Assembly (NCBI GenBank): GCA_017427065.1 | Contig: JAFRTL010000022.1 | Location: 28,695-92,694, forward strand | Length of the DNA: 64,000 nt | Source: Bacteroidaceae bacterium | GTDB taxonomy: Bacteria > Bacteroidota > Bacteroidia > Bacteroidales > Bacteroidaceae | Reading direction: 5' to 3' | Shown here: one piece after another, positions 42,121-50,079 of the stretch | How the letters are laid out: every line of letters starts with the position of its first letter | Position numbering within the stretch: the first letter of the stretch is position 1 | Program-made: the position numbers and the translations under genes | The notes under the pieces: generated by a model | Database searches by the model: none | What the model was told of the DNA's origin: nothing | The model's input: the letters and a program-made list of their open reading frames with translations, nothing else

Positions 42121-43694
42121 TCTTTCTTAGTGTCCAATATACGTTCGGTGATTCTGAAAAGCAAGCGTTTCAGTTCCACATTTTTCAAGGAATATAAAGC
42201 CCCTATCGCCTCTTGATGATAGACTTCCACCAATGCTCTGACGCGCTCCAAAGCTCGCTCCAGTCTTGGCCGATGCTCTTCCATGTTCAAGAAGGCTTTG
42301 ATGTCTACACTGTGCAGCAATTCCTCAATGAACACCCCCGGATTGTCTTCGCACAATACGGCTAACACGGACGACGGTCGCAGTTCTAATTTATCAGAAC
42401 CAGCGAAATCTTCCACATCGTCTTGCAACTGATAAGCCACGCCGAGGGCACTACTAAATTCATGGAAAATCTGTCGTATTTGCAGCTCTTCCCCCGCACA
42501 AATCAAACCCAGTTGCAACGACACCTCAAAAGCTGGCACTGTCTTCTTGCGGAAGATGTCTAACACTTCTTCTAAGGTCACCGGACGGGGCTGATTGCTC
42601 CATTCCAGTTCCATGCCTTGGCCTTGGCACAATTTCACATGTGCCTGCGCCACTTCTGCCAAGAGAGAAGCATGCGTACACTGACTGAGGAGCCTATAGC
42701 CTTCACCCAATAAAGCATCGCCTATATTGATGGCCATGGGGACCCCATGCGTCACATGTACCGTGGGTTTCCCATAGCGAGTCTCATCATTGTCCTGAAT
42801 GTCATCATGCACCAAGGAAGCTTTGTGGAAGCACTCCACACCGATGGCCGCACGCTTCACGTCCTCACTGACTTCATCCTTGCCCGAAAGTGCCTTATAA
42901 GCGGCAGCCAACAGGTACGGTCTCCAACGCTTACCATCGCTTCCCATCCATTGAAAGGCCGTTTCCATCGTCAGTTTCTCGTCAGAAAGCAGGTATTTAC
43001 GCAGATGCGCAGGTGCAAACCATTGCTGCACCTCCCGTCTCAATTGTTCATAATCCAGCAGATACGCCTCCTCCCCTTCACGCATCGACATCAGCTCCAT
43101 CACATAGCCCGTATCAACTTCGGTGTCTTTACAGCCATCGTAATTCAACGGAATGGCCATACCAGGCACGGCATGACTGATAAGCAGCGGGAATGCCTTC
43201 TCTAAAGAATTTAGGCAACTCACGCCTATCACACAATCCACCACACGGTTCTTGATCAGTTCCACCACCGAGGTGAAACCTTCGGCCACCAGACTCATCA
43301 TGCCCAGTTCCTCGGCTTTTTGCTCAAGACTTGGAATCACACACCTGCCACAGCGGTGACAGAGCAATCCGAATTCATCCATCTCAGCCTCACATTTAAC
43401 CGAATGACTGAGACACTTTGGCAACAGCAACAAGCGTCGTTCATATGGGATCGTTGCCACGAAATGCTTCCATGCCTGGTTATGAATCTCCACCATCAGC
43501 CAGCCACTGAAAGATGCAGGCAATGCCCTCTCCTCCATCACTTGCGTAGCAATGGCAGAAAGATCGTCCATCGAAAGCGGAGGCTGAACCTTTAGGCTCC
43601 CCACCCGTTCTGCTATAAGCTTTCGGAGTTCCATACGCTCCAAGAGCATCGTTGGTACCTCGTATATCTGTCTGGTCACATTCGTTTTATCCAT
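42117..43694 (-). CDS. DUF116-polyprenyl synthetase fusion
   Basis: The N-terminal part is DUF116-like, with LLPKCLSH and CHRCGRC (about residues 94-121 of the longer frame) and further Cys, probably an Fe-S or metal site. The C-terminal part (from about 240) is a trans-isoprenyl diphosphate synthase with GKRWRP, first Asp-rich motif DDIQD (300-304) and second DDVED (428-432). All catalytic Asp are kept. It should condense IPP with an allylic diphosphate; the product length cannot be read off. Start at ATG 43694, overlapping the radical SAM stop by 8 bases; the longer frame begins with TTG. The fusion is unusual and links redox chemistry to chain synthesis. Confidence 0.88.
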   Translation of the reverse strand: MDKTNVTRQIYEVPTMLLERMELRKLIAERVGSLKVQPPLSMDDLSAIATQVMEERALPASFSGWLMVEIHNQAWKHFVATIPYERRLLLLPKCLSHSVKCEAEMDEFGLLCHRCGRCVIPSLEQKAEELGMMSLVAEGFTSVVELIKNRVVDCVIGVSCLNSLEKAFPLLISHAVPGMAIPLNYDGCKDTEVDTGYVMELMSMREGEEAYLLDYEQLRREVQQWFAPAHLRKYLLSDEKLTMETAFQWMGSDGKRWRPYLLAAAYKALSGKDEVSEDVKRAAIGVECFHKASLVHDDIQDNDETRYGKPTVHVTHGVPMAINIGDALLGEGYRLLSQCTHASLLAEVAQAHVKLCQGQGMELEWSNQPRPVTLEEVLDIFRKKTVPAFEVSLQLGLICAGEELQIRQIFHEFSSALGVAYQLQDDVEDFAGSDKLELRPSSVLAVLCEDNPGVFIEELLHSVDIKAFLNMEEHRPRLERALERVRALVEVYHQEAIGALYSLKNVELKRLLFRITERILDTKKE

Positions 43695-44904
43695 AGGCTC
43701 CAAAACCGAAGAAATAGCGTTTCTTCAAGAAACGGTAAAACACATTCTGCTCGGGGATGGCCTGTTCTGCCATATCATGGCTGGCCACAGGACGCATCTT
43801 CCGATATTCTTCCAACACCGTGCCCCTACTCGTGGTATCCACGGCTTCAGGTTCTCCTTCCAGCAGTTCCACCAGTTTGTCAGGACTATCCATTAAGATA
43901 CACCCACGAGTGGTCTCTGCAATCTTACGACGCATACGCGCCAAAAATGCAGAGTTGCAGATCTCAGCCAGATTGGACGCATCTTCATTTAGAAAATCAG
44001 TAGCCATTTGGAATGGCGGACAGAATTCCAAAGCGCCCGATGGAGAAATATGATGGCTCATGCCCGTAGCCCCGGGACACATTGCCTTTCCCTTATCGTC
44101 CCAATATGTATCAATAATAAACAGCGGCGCATCCTTTCGTTGTTCGGCGATGAACGACCGTAAGGCGAAAATTTTATCTTGTGTCAAGGCATTCTCGACA
44201 TTAGGCTCTGAGCCAACGGGACGATAGATGTAATACCATAGATACATCGCTCCTTCTTTGGAAATGCGCTCTATGTAAGCCCTGTTCACCAGATCGTCAA
44301 AGTTGCTCATACAAATGCTGCAAGCCGCTCCGAAAATCAGTTTGGCTTTCCGACAGGCACGCACGCCTCTCAAGGTACGGTCAAACACGTCATCCCGCTG
44401 ACGGCGCAGATCACTCTCCTCCTCCAAACCTTCGATGCTGATAAGAGGCGTGACATTGCCTAACTTCTTCAGTCGCATGGCAATGTCATCCGTGATCAAG
44501 GTGCCGTTGGTAAACAACTGGAAGTAGCAGTCGCTGTGCTTCTCCATCACCTCCAGCAGTCCTTTGTACATCAATGGTTCGCCACCTAAGATGCCATAGA
44601 AATAAGCCCCCCGTTTCTTCCCCTCACGGATGATGCCATCCAGCTGCTTTACAGACAACTGTTTCCTTCCACCACGACTCACCCAACAACCTTTGCAGGC
44701 CAGATTACAGGTTTCCGTCACAGAGATCATCAAAAATGCAGGAAAGAATGGATCGTCGTTTGCTAAGCGCTTTTCAAAGGCATCCATGGACCTATAGCTC
44801 CGCCAGACGAAGTTGTACATAAACTTCCAAATCAGTCTTGGCGTCGTCACTTGGAAAATGCGCAAGGCCGCCTTCGTGGTTGCTATGTAATCATGTAGCG
44901 TCAT
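43687..44904 (-). CDS. radical SAM enzyme
   Basis: The 405-residue protein has the [4Fe-4S]-SAM motif CNLACKGC (Cys66, Cys70, Cys73), the GGEPL motif, and downstream Cys in AMCPGATG and LEFCPPF that may bind a second cluster (SPASM or twitch type). The layout resembles peptide- or lipid-modifying radical SAM enzymes such as those of the HpnH or PqqE groups, without a decisive match. In an operon with a polyprenyl synthetase and a cyclase, C-C bond formation or methylation on an isoprenoid is a plausible task. Electrons could come from the ferredoxin encoded 4 bases upstream. Confidence 0.88.
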   Translation of the reverse strand: MTLHDYIATTKAALRIFQVTTPRLIWKFMYNFVWRSYRSMDAFEKRLANDDPFFPAFLMISVTETCNLACKGCWVSRGGRKQLSVKQLDGIIREGKKRGAYFYGILGGEPLMYKGLLEVMEKHSDCYFQLFTNGTLITDDIAMRLKKLGNVTPLISIEGLEEESDLRRQRDDVFDRTLRGVRACRKAKLIFGAACSICMSNFDDLVNRAYIERISKEGAMYLWYYIYRPVGSEPNVENALTQDKIFALRSFIAEQRKDAPLFIIDTYWDDKGKAMCPGATGMSHHISPSGALEFCPPFQMATDFLNEDASNLAEICNSAFLARMRRKIAETTRGCILMDSPDKLVELLEGEPEAVDTTSRGTVLEEYRKMRPVASHDMAEQAIPEQNVFYRFLKKRYFFGFGAYG

Positions 44905-44908
44905 CTGT

Positions 44909-45613
44909 TTATTTCTTTTTTAGCAGAGAGACGCCAGCCCTACGTGCGACCAGACGTTCTCTCAAAGCCTCATTATATAGTTGTTTTGTGTCTATCTTTA
45001 TGTTCACTTCCTCCTGTGCCTCCCCGCCATTGATAGGCGCAGTGGCATGCTTGGGGAAGATCACAGCTTCTTGCGGACACGTACGCGCACAAGCCGGACA
45101 GTTGTTCTTGCAACTGTGTGGATCGGTCACCTGTACGTTTCCATCTTCATCGAGCGTATAAACGCCAAAGAGACAGAAATCGTGACATTTTCCACAAGAT
45201 ACACAACGTTCACGGTCGATGATCGGGAACCAGGCATCGTGTCCTTGCTTCGTTGGAAAGTCAGCCAACTCCCTGCGATACTCCTCCAAGAGTTCTTCCG
45301 AAACCTCGTTTGGCTTGATGCCCAACTGTGTCGCCACCTCTTCCACCGTATGGGTACGCAGATTCAATACTTCGGGTGCCAGTAAGCCTCTCCATGCCAT
45401 CAACGAATGCACGGCCCTTTCGTGGCAAGCGATCACGACTTTGCCTTCCAAAGCCCTAAAAGCCTCCTCTTGGTCTTCTGCCATTTCACAGAGATCAGGC
45501 ACCACTTGCACCTCAAAGCCCTTCAGCTTCAAGAGCGCAGCGATGCGCGCCACCTTCTCCTTTTCCATGAAGTGACGAGACACACAGCCACATATAATGA
45601 ACTCCTTACTCAT
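44909..45613 (-). CDS. two-cluster ferredoxin with extra N-terminal domain
   Basis: The 234-residue product has a N-terminal domain of about 120 residues starting SKEFIICGCVSRHF, of unknown fold, then two 4Fe-4S motifs, CVSCGKCHDFC (with the fourth Cys in the other motif) and CKNNCPACARTCP, and a charged tail. It is cytoplasmic. It is the first gene after the LytS/LytTR pair and is followed at 4 bases by the radical SAM gene, so supplying electrons to that enzyme is the natural guess. I start at ATG 45613; the frame open to 45637 overlaps the regulator gene. Confidence 0.85.
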   Translation of the reverse strand: MSKEFIICGCVSRHFMEKEKVARIAALLKLKGFEVQVVPDLCEMAEDQEEAFRALEGKVVIACHERAVHSLMAWRGLLAPEVLNLRTHTVEEVATQLGIKPNEVSEELLEEYRRELADFPTKQGHDAWFPIIDRERCVSCGKCHDFCLFGVYTLDEDGNVQVTDPHSCKNNCPACARTCPQEAVIFPKHATAPINGGEAQEEVNIKIDTKQLYNEALRERLVARRAGVSLLKKK

Positions 45614-45618
45614 AATTA

Positions 45619-46377
45619 TCACACTCGCTCCATCCACTGCTTGAACTCCGATGCACGGTTCTTACTAATATAAATAGGCTCAGGCACCTCGGTCTTCATA
45701 TTCACGCGCAGACGCCCGTCAAACCACACGGAGATATCCTTCACCCCTTCCCGATTGATGATAAACTGCCGATTGGCACGGATAAAGTCGACAGGATTCA
45801 ATGTGGCAAAGATCTGGTCCAACTGACTGCGCAACGGATAAGTCTGTCCATCCATCAGCGTCACGCTGGTCTTATGGTCGGTATAATAGAAAAACGCCAC
45901 CTCCGTCATGGGCACAGGCAGCAGCTTGTCCCGATACTGCAAGATGATCTTGTCGCGATAGTTGGTCACAGGCGCCATCTTCAGTTGTGCCATCTGTTCC
46001 AGATAACGTTCGGTGTCCTGGTGCCCCCATTTCTTGAACTTCTGCAAGGCCGCCTCCATATCCTTCGGATGGATGGGCTTCAGCAAATAGTCGATGCTGT
46101 TCACCTTGAACGCCTCGATAGCATACTCGTCATACGCCGTGGTGAAGATGATGGGCACCTCCACTTCTGTCTGAGTGAAGATGGCAAAAGCAGAGCCATC
46201 ACTCAGATGGATATCCATAAAAATAAGGTCGGGCTTCGGATGACTTTCCAGCCACCGGATGGTTTGCCCCACACCTTCCGTGTTCCCAACAATTTCTATC
46301 ATCGGGTCTATGCTTGCCAAGATACTCACCAAGTTATCATAAGCAGCCGTCTCATCTTCAACTATCAGAACTCTCAT
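45619..46377 (-). CDS. LytTR-family response regulator
   Basis: The 252-residue protein has a receiver domain (VEDE, phospho-acceptor Asp55 in IFMDIHLSDG, and the conserved TAYDEYAIEAF and LLKPI) and a C-terminal LytTR DNA-binding domain (about 150-250, with the FIRANRQFIINREGV signature). It is 6 bases after the sensor kinase gene and 5 bases before the ferredoxin gene. Its place at the head of the run makes it the likely activator of the whole operon. Confidence 0.93.
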   Translation of the reverse strand: MRVLIVEDETAAYDNLVSILASIDPMIEIVGNTEGVGQTIRWLESHPKPDLIFMDIHLSDGSAFAIFTQTEVEVPIIFTTAYDEYAIEAFKVNSIDYLLKPIHPKDMEAALQKFKKWGHQDTERYLEQMAQLKMAPVTNYRDKIILQYRDKLLPVPMTEVAFFYYTDHKTSVTLMDGQTYPLRSQLDQIFATLNPVDFIRANRQFIINREGVKDISVWFDGRLRVNMKTEVPEPIYISKNRASEFKQWMERV

Positions 46378-46383
46378 AAATCG

Positions 46384-47406
46384 TCAATTTAAAGGCAATT
46401 TAACCACAAACCACTTCCCTTCATCATCCACTTGGATACTCTGCTCCATCAACAGCTGGAAGCGACTCTGAAGATTATTCAAGCCCGTCCCGTTAGTCCT
46501 ACTAGGCGCCAGTTTCGGACACAAGGCATTCCGCACCATCAATTCCTTTGGCGCACTCATGCCGATGTGCACTGTCATAGGATGCTCACTGTCGATGGTG
46601 TTATGCTCCACCACATTCTCAATCAGAGGCAACAGCGAAAGCACAGGCAACTTCAGTACCCTTTGGTCTTCAGGCACCTCGATGTTAAACTTCAGTTTGT
46701 CGCCATAGCGCACCTCCATCACCTGACTGAAGGCATCCAAGAAATCAAGCTCCTCCTGCAGAGTCACCAATCCCCTCTTCTCGCTTTGCAAGATGTAGCG
46801 GAAGATGTCACTGAGGTTGTTCACATACGACAGCGTCTTTTCGTCATCCCCTTTCCGCACCAAGGCCGATACACCATTCAGAGAGTTGAAGAAGAAATGC
46901 GGGTTGATTTGATTGGTCAGCGCCTTCAGCCGACTCTCCAGATTCTCAATCTTCAGTTGTTCGATTTCCTGTTCCTTGCTACGCTGATACTCAAACAGTT
47001 CGAAGATATACCCCAGCATCGCACAGATAAGTCCCGAGGTAAGGAACTGCATCACCACCAGTGTGTTGGGCATATCCATCGTTTCCGTCAGAAAGCTGAG
47101 CGCAATATACAACAGCAGACCAATGGCAGAGATAACCAAACTCTTCAGCATACGGTTGGAGAGCGACAGTTTCTTCTGGAACTTCAGGTTTATGCGCAAC
47201 AGCAGCCACACAAAGAGCCAGTAGAAAACAAATCGCGCCACGAAGAGTACGATGTAGAAATACAGACTACGGTCGTGAAACATGGGGAACGTCAGCTCAC
47301 ACCACAGCCACGACGCATTTGGATAAATCACGAAAATGGTACAGATCAAGGAAAGCAGCCAAGGCTTGTCCTTGATAGAAAGAATATTTTTGTCAACACT
47401 GTTCAT
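46384..47406 (-). CDS. LytS-type sensor histidine kinase
   Basis: The kinase has four N-terminal membrane segments (residues to about 140), a short coiled coil, then the His_kinase domain with the phospho-acceptor in LTNQINPHFFFNSLNGV and a degenerate ATPase domain with LLPLIENVVEHN. There is no periplasmic sensing domain, so the membrane part itself must sense the signal, for example lipid, quinone or membrane state. I start at ATG 47406; ATG 47410-47412 two codons earlier is equally possible. A -7 element lies at 47431-47438. Confidence 0.92.
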   Translation of the reverse strand: MNSVDKNILSIKDKPWLLSLICTIFVIYPNASWLWCELTFPMFHDRSLYFYIVLFVARFVFYWLFVWLLLRINLKFQKKLSLSNRMLKSLVISAIGLLLYIALSFLTETMDMPNTLVVMQFLTSGLICAMLGYIFELFEYQRSKEQEIEQLKIENLESRLKALTNQINPHFFFNSLNGVSALVRKGDDEKTLSYVNNLSDIFRYILQSEKRGLVTLQEELDFLDAFSQVMEVRYGDKLKFNIEVPEDQRVLKLPVLSLLPLIENVVEHNTIDSEHPMTVHIGMSAPKELMVRNALCPKLAPSRTNGTGLNNLQSRFQLLMEQSIQVDDEGKWFVVKLPLN

Positions 47407-47430
47407 ATGCATCTACTATTTATCAAGGAA

Positions 47431-47497
47431 CAAAGATAATGCATATCCTCCTTCCAGATTCAGTGCCTTTCTCCAAAACGAGAATCACCACACTGAA
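47431..47497 (-). promoter_or_regulatory. promoter region before the LytS-led operon
   Basis: TATCTTTG (47431-47438, minus strand) fits the -7 consensus; a good -33 box is lacking, as expected for an activator-dependent promoter. Upstream, TTCAGTG (47459-47465) and CACTGAA (47491-47497) form a 7-base inverted repeat that could bind a regulator or end the GH88 transcript. This is the only gap of more than 23 bases between 47.5 and 18.6 kb. Confidence 0.5.
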
Positions 47498-47510
47498 AGC
47501 GAAAAACGGC

Positions 47511-48716
47511 TCACTTCCCCAGAGCCTCTTGTCGCGTCAGCGCCTCCAGATAATAATAGTCGGCATAGATGATGGGCACATCGATTTCGTCATTGGCAGG
47601 ATAATTGCCAGTAGAATGCAACAACAGGAACCCCTGTGAGGTTTCTGGAGCAGGTTGGTATTGCGTCGTCAGCGATTGCAAGATCCCGTCGGCTAAACGA
47701 CGATACGTCTGAGCCTCCGCCTCCCCTACATACGTCGCCAATTCATACAGACCCGAAGCGAAAACCGCCGCTGCAGAAGCGTCGCGAGGCACCTCCGTAG
47801 GATGCGTCTTGATGGCCGGATCACGCATGTCCCAGTAAGGAATCAGATCAGCAGGCAAGTCCTTCTGTCCGAAAAAGAAACGCGCGATTTGCTGCGCCTG
47901 TTGGAGATAGTGCACATCCTTCGTGTAGCGATAGCACATCGTAAAGCCATAGAGCCCCCATGCCTGTCCGCGGCTCCACACCGACTCGTCCGCGATGCCC
48001 TGATGCGTGATACGCTTGATCACACTCCCATCCGCAGGATTGTAATCCACCACATGGTACGATGAGAAATCTTCACGAAAATGGTTCTTCAGCGTTTGAT
48101 TGGCATGACTCACCGCCATGTCATAATACTGCCTGTCGCCCGTGAGAAGCGATGCCTGGAAAAGCAACTCCAGATTCATCATGTTGTCGATAATCACCGC
48201 AAACTGCCAGCGGTCGGGTGTGCCCCACGACCAAGAACGGATACAGCCTACGTTCGCATCATAGCGCGACGCCAGCGTCTTCGCCGCCTGAATCACCACA
48301 TCCCTATACGAACGCTCGCCCGTGAGCTCATACGCCTTTCCAAAAGAATTATATACCATGAAGCCCAGATCATGACTGCTGTTGTTCCACTTCAGCTCCT
48401 CCAGCTTCCACGTATTCGATACCGCCCACTCCCGCCAGAAATCATCCTGTGTATGCTGCCACATCAGCCATAGTTCGCCAGGAAAGAACCCCGAACACCA
48501 GTCGCCTATACCCACCAGACGCAGCGAGCCATCCTTCTCCACACACCTCGGCATCAGCTTTGACTTATCCGCGATGCTCTTTCGATTCAAAGCCGTTTGC
48601 TCCAAAAGGAAACGCAATTGCACATCCGCAGCTTTCCACGCATCATTGTTGGTCTGAGCCTGCGCACATAGCGTCATCAGCAGACTGATACAGCAGGCAG
48701 AAAAGAGTGTTTTCAT
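47511..48716 (-). CDS. GH88 unsaturated glucuronyl hydrolase-like enzyme
   Basis: GH88 enzymes hydrate and open the unsaturated uronic acid left by polysaccharide lyases. The 401-residue protein has a signal peptide ending LCAQAQ and the (alpha/alpha)6 barrel pattern, with the two catalytic Asp regions SSHDLGFMVYNSFGKAY and VIIDNMMNLELLF, and ESVWSRGQAWGLYGF. It is predicted periplasmic. It lies downstream of the LysE and recombinase-like genes, 13 bases from the latter, and just before the LytS operon; no lyase or SusC/D gene is adjacent. Confidence 0.9.
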   Translation of the reverse strand: MKTLFSACCISLLMTLCAQAQTNNDAWKAADVQLRFLLEQTALNRKSIADKSKLMPRCVEKDGSLRLVGIGDWCSGFFPGELWLMWQHTQDDFWREWAVSNTWKLEELKWNNSSHDLGFMVYNSFGKAYELTGERSYRDVVIQAAKTLASRYDANVGCIRSWSWGTPDRWQFAVIIDNMMNLELLFQASLLTGDRQYYDMAVSHANQTLKNHFREDFSSYHVVDYNPADGSVIKRITHQGIADESVWSRGQAWGLYGFTMCYRYTKDVHYLQQAQQIARFFFGQKDLPADLIPYWDMRDPAIKTHPTEVPRDASAAAVFASGLYELATYVGEAEAQTYRRLADGILQSLTTQYQPAPETSQGFLLLHSTGNYPANDEIDVPIIYADYYYLEALTRQEALGK

Positions 48717-48729
48717 ATCGTCAAAAAGA

Positions 48730-49404
48730 TTATTGGTCGAACAAATTCAGTTGGTGATGCTCGTCAAAGAGATTCCGCTTCATGGCCGTCAGCTCCTGCT
48801 TCGTGAGGTTCCGTCGCTCCTTGAAATCCCCCAATTGCACACCCAACTGTCGCAGATAGCGATACACCGTATTCGCCGAGCGTATATTCAGCAGCGTCAT
48901 GATCTGTGTCACACTGCTGCCATTCTCGTATAGCTGCTTGCACTGCATGGGCTTCTCGCGGTTCTTACGGTTCACAGAGCCCGTCTTACGTCCCATACGC
49001 ACGCCTTTCTCATAAGCCGCCCGTCGCACCTGCTGCATACGGATGCGCTGCACCTGTCGGTCGGCCTTCTTCAAGGTCACGAGCAATTTACGCACCATCT
49101 GCCCCATCAGTCCACGGGTATGCAGATGATCCTCCAGCGACGAGAAAGCGATGTGCCGATCAGCCAGTTCGGTAAGCAGTTGCACCAGGTCGTTCAGCGA
49201 CTTCTCCAGCACATCCATGCGCCACACCACCAGCGTATCACCCACCTGCAAGCTTTCCAGACATTCCTCCAGTTCCGAGCGGTCAATGGCACTCACCGTA
49301 GTGCCCATCTCGAAGATGCGCTCACAGCCCGCCTCCTGCAACGCCCGCAGCTGTTCCTCCTTACTGCAAGTCAGTGGATTGATGTTCAGAAGTCCCACCT
49401 TCAT
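48730..49404 (-). CDS. catalytically dead serine-recombinase-like protein
   Basis: The 224-residue product has the resolvase/invertase layout: N-terminal catalytic fold, long helix and a C-terminal helix-turn-helix (GSSVTQIMTLLNIRSANTVYRYL). The body matches family text (EAGCERIF, LQVGDTLVVWRMD), but key residues are gone: the YARVS motif is LLNIN, so the nucleophilic Ser is missing, and the DRLGR motif reads DVLEK, so both catalytic Arg are replaced. It cannot cut DNA by the known mechanism and probably acts as a DNA-binding regulator. ATG at 49404 is used (the longer frame starts with GTG). It lies between a LysE and a GH88 gene. Confidence 0.85.
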   Translation of the reverse strand: MKVGLLNINPLTCSKEEQLRALQEAGCERIFEMGTTVSAIDRSELEECLESLQVGDTLVVWRMDVLEKSLNDLVQLLTELADRHIAFSSLEDHLHTRGLMGQMVRKLLVTLKKADRQVQRIRMQQVRRAAYEKGVRMGRKTGSVNRKNREKPMQCKQLYENGSSVTQIMTLLNIRSANTVYRYLRQLGVQLGDFKERRNLTKQELTAMKRNLFDEHHQLNLFDQ

Positions 49405-49416
49405 AAGCACCCTCCA

Positions 49417-50004
49417 TCAATGAAATAAAATCGCAGCCGCACACAGCAGCAGCAGAATTGCCATCACGATGTCCACCTGTTTTTGACGTTTATCGAAAAA
49501 GTGGCGCAGATAAGCCCCCGCCAGGAGCCACACCAGATTGGAACCTGGTCCAGCGATGAGCAGCAAGGCTGCCACGGGAAACATGTCTATCAGACGGTTG
49601 GAATAAGGGAGCACAAAGAGGCTGAAGACCGTCAAGTCGAAGAGCAGCATCTTGGCATTCGTCAGCTGCATCACGAAGCCCGACCAAAACGTGCACACCT
49701 GCGTGTTCTTCAGCTGTATGCCCGACTCTCTGTAGATCTGCCAGGCAAGCCAGATGATGTAAGCCGCCCCCAGATATCGCAGGACATACACGTAATGCCC
49801 CATCGCCTCTCCCAGTAGATGCGTTGCCACTGCCATCAGCACCACGGCCACGGCGAAGCCCAGGAACAGGCCACGCCACATCACCAAGGCATGCTTCCGA
49901 CCATACTTCATGGCACAAGACAGCGAATAGATGTTCGCTGGTCCTGGTGTGTATCCCACAATCAGGATATAAAGTAGTAAAGTCGGTAATTGTGAAAGTG
50001 GCAT
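49417..50004 (-). CDS. LysE/RhtB-family exporter
   Basis: The 195-residue membrane protein has about six membrane segments and the N-terminal signature VGYTPGPANIYSLSCAM of LysE-type amino-acid exporters (the usual motif is PGPN). It exports an amino acid or a similar small metabolite; the substrate is not readable. Start at ATG 50004; the frame open to 50058 has no homologous N terminus. It is divergent from trpS. Confidence 0.87.
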   Translation of the reverse strand: MPLSQLPTLLLYILIVGYTPGPANIYSLSCAMKYGRKHALVMWRGLFLGFAVAVVLMAVATHLLGEAMGHYVYVLRYLGAAYIIWLAWQIYRESGIQLKNTQVCTFWSGFVMQLTNAKMLLFDLTVFSLFVLPYSNRLIDMFPVAALLLIAGPGSNLVWLLAGAYLRHFFDKRQKQVDIVMAILLLLCAAAILFH

Positions 50005-50043
50005 AATATTTCTTTTTGCCTGCAAAAATACAAATAAATTACT

Positions 50044-50051
50044 TATCTTTG
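50044..50051 (+). promoter_or_regulatory. trpS -7 element
   Basis: TATCTTTG fits the TAnnTTTG consensus 29 bases before the trpS ATG. A TTTG at 50015-50018 is 25 bases away, too far for a normal -33 box. Confidence 0.5.
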
Positions 50052-50079
50052 CACCCAAAATTATAAAAAACTATAAGAA

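Noticed and set aside
39527-44904. standard hopanoid pathway
   Set aside because: No HpnC/D/E squalene synthesis genes or other hpn genes are present; only the cyclase fold and a radical SAM enzyme are shared.
43687-45613. PQQ biosynthesis (pqqA-E)
   Set aside because: No PqqA-like peptide, PqqB, PqqC or PqqD was seen; the radical SAM enzyme alone is not enough.
46432-47439. 335-codon plus-strand frame rich in Gln, His and Arg
   Set aside because: Antisense shadow of the LytS kinase gene; no start signal or motif.
48730-49404. active DNA invertase or resolvase
   Set aside because: Nucleophilic Ser and the catalytic Arg pair are absent, and no flanking inverted repeats of invertase type were seen.
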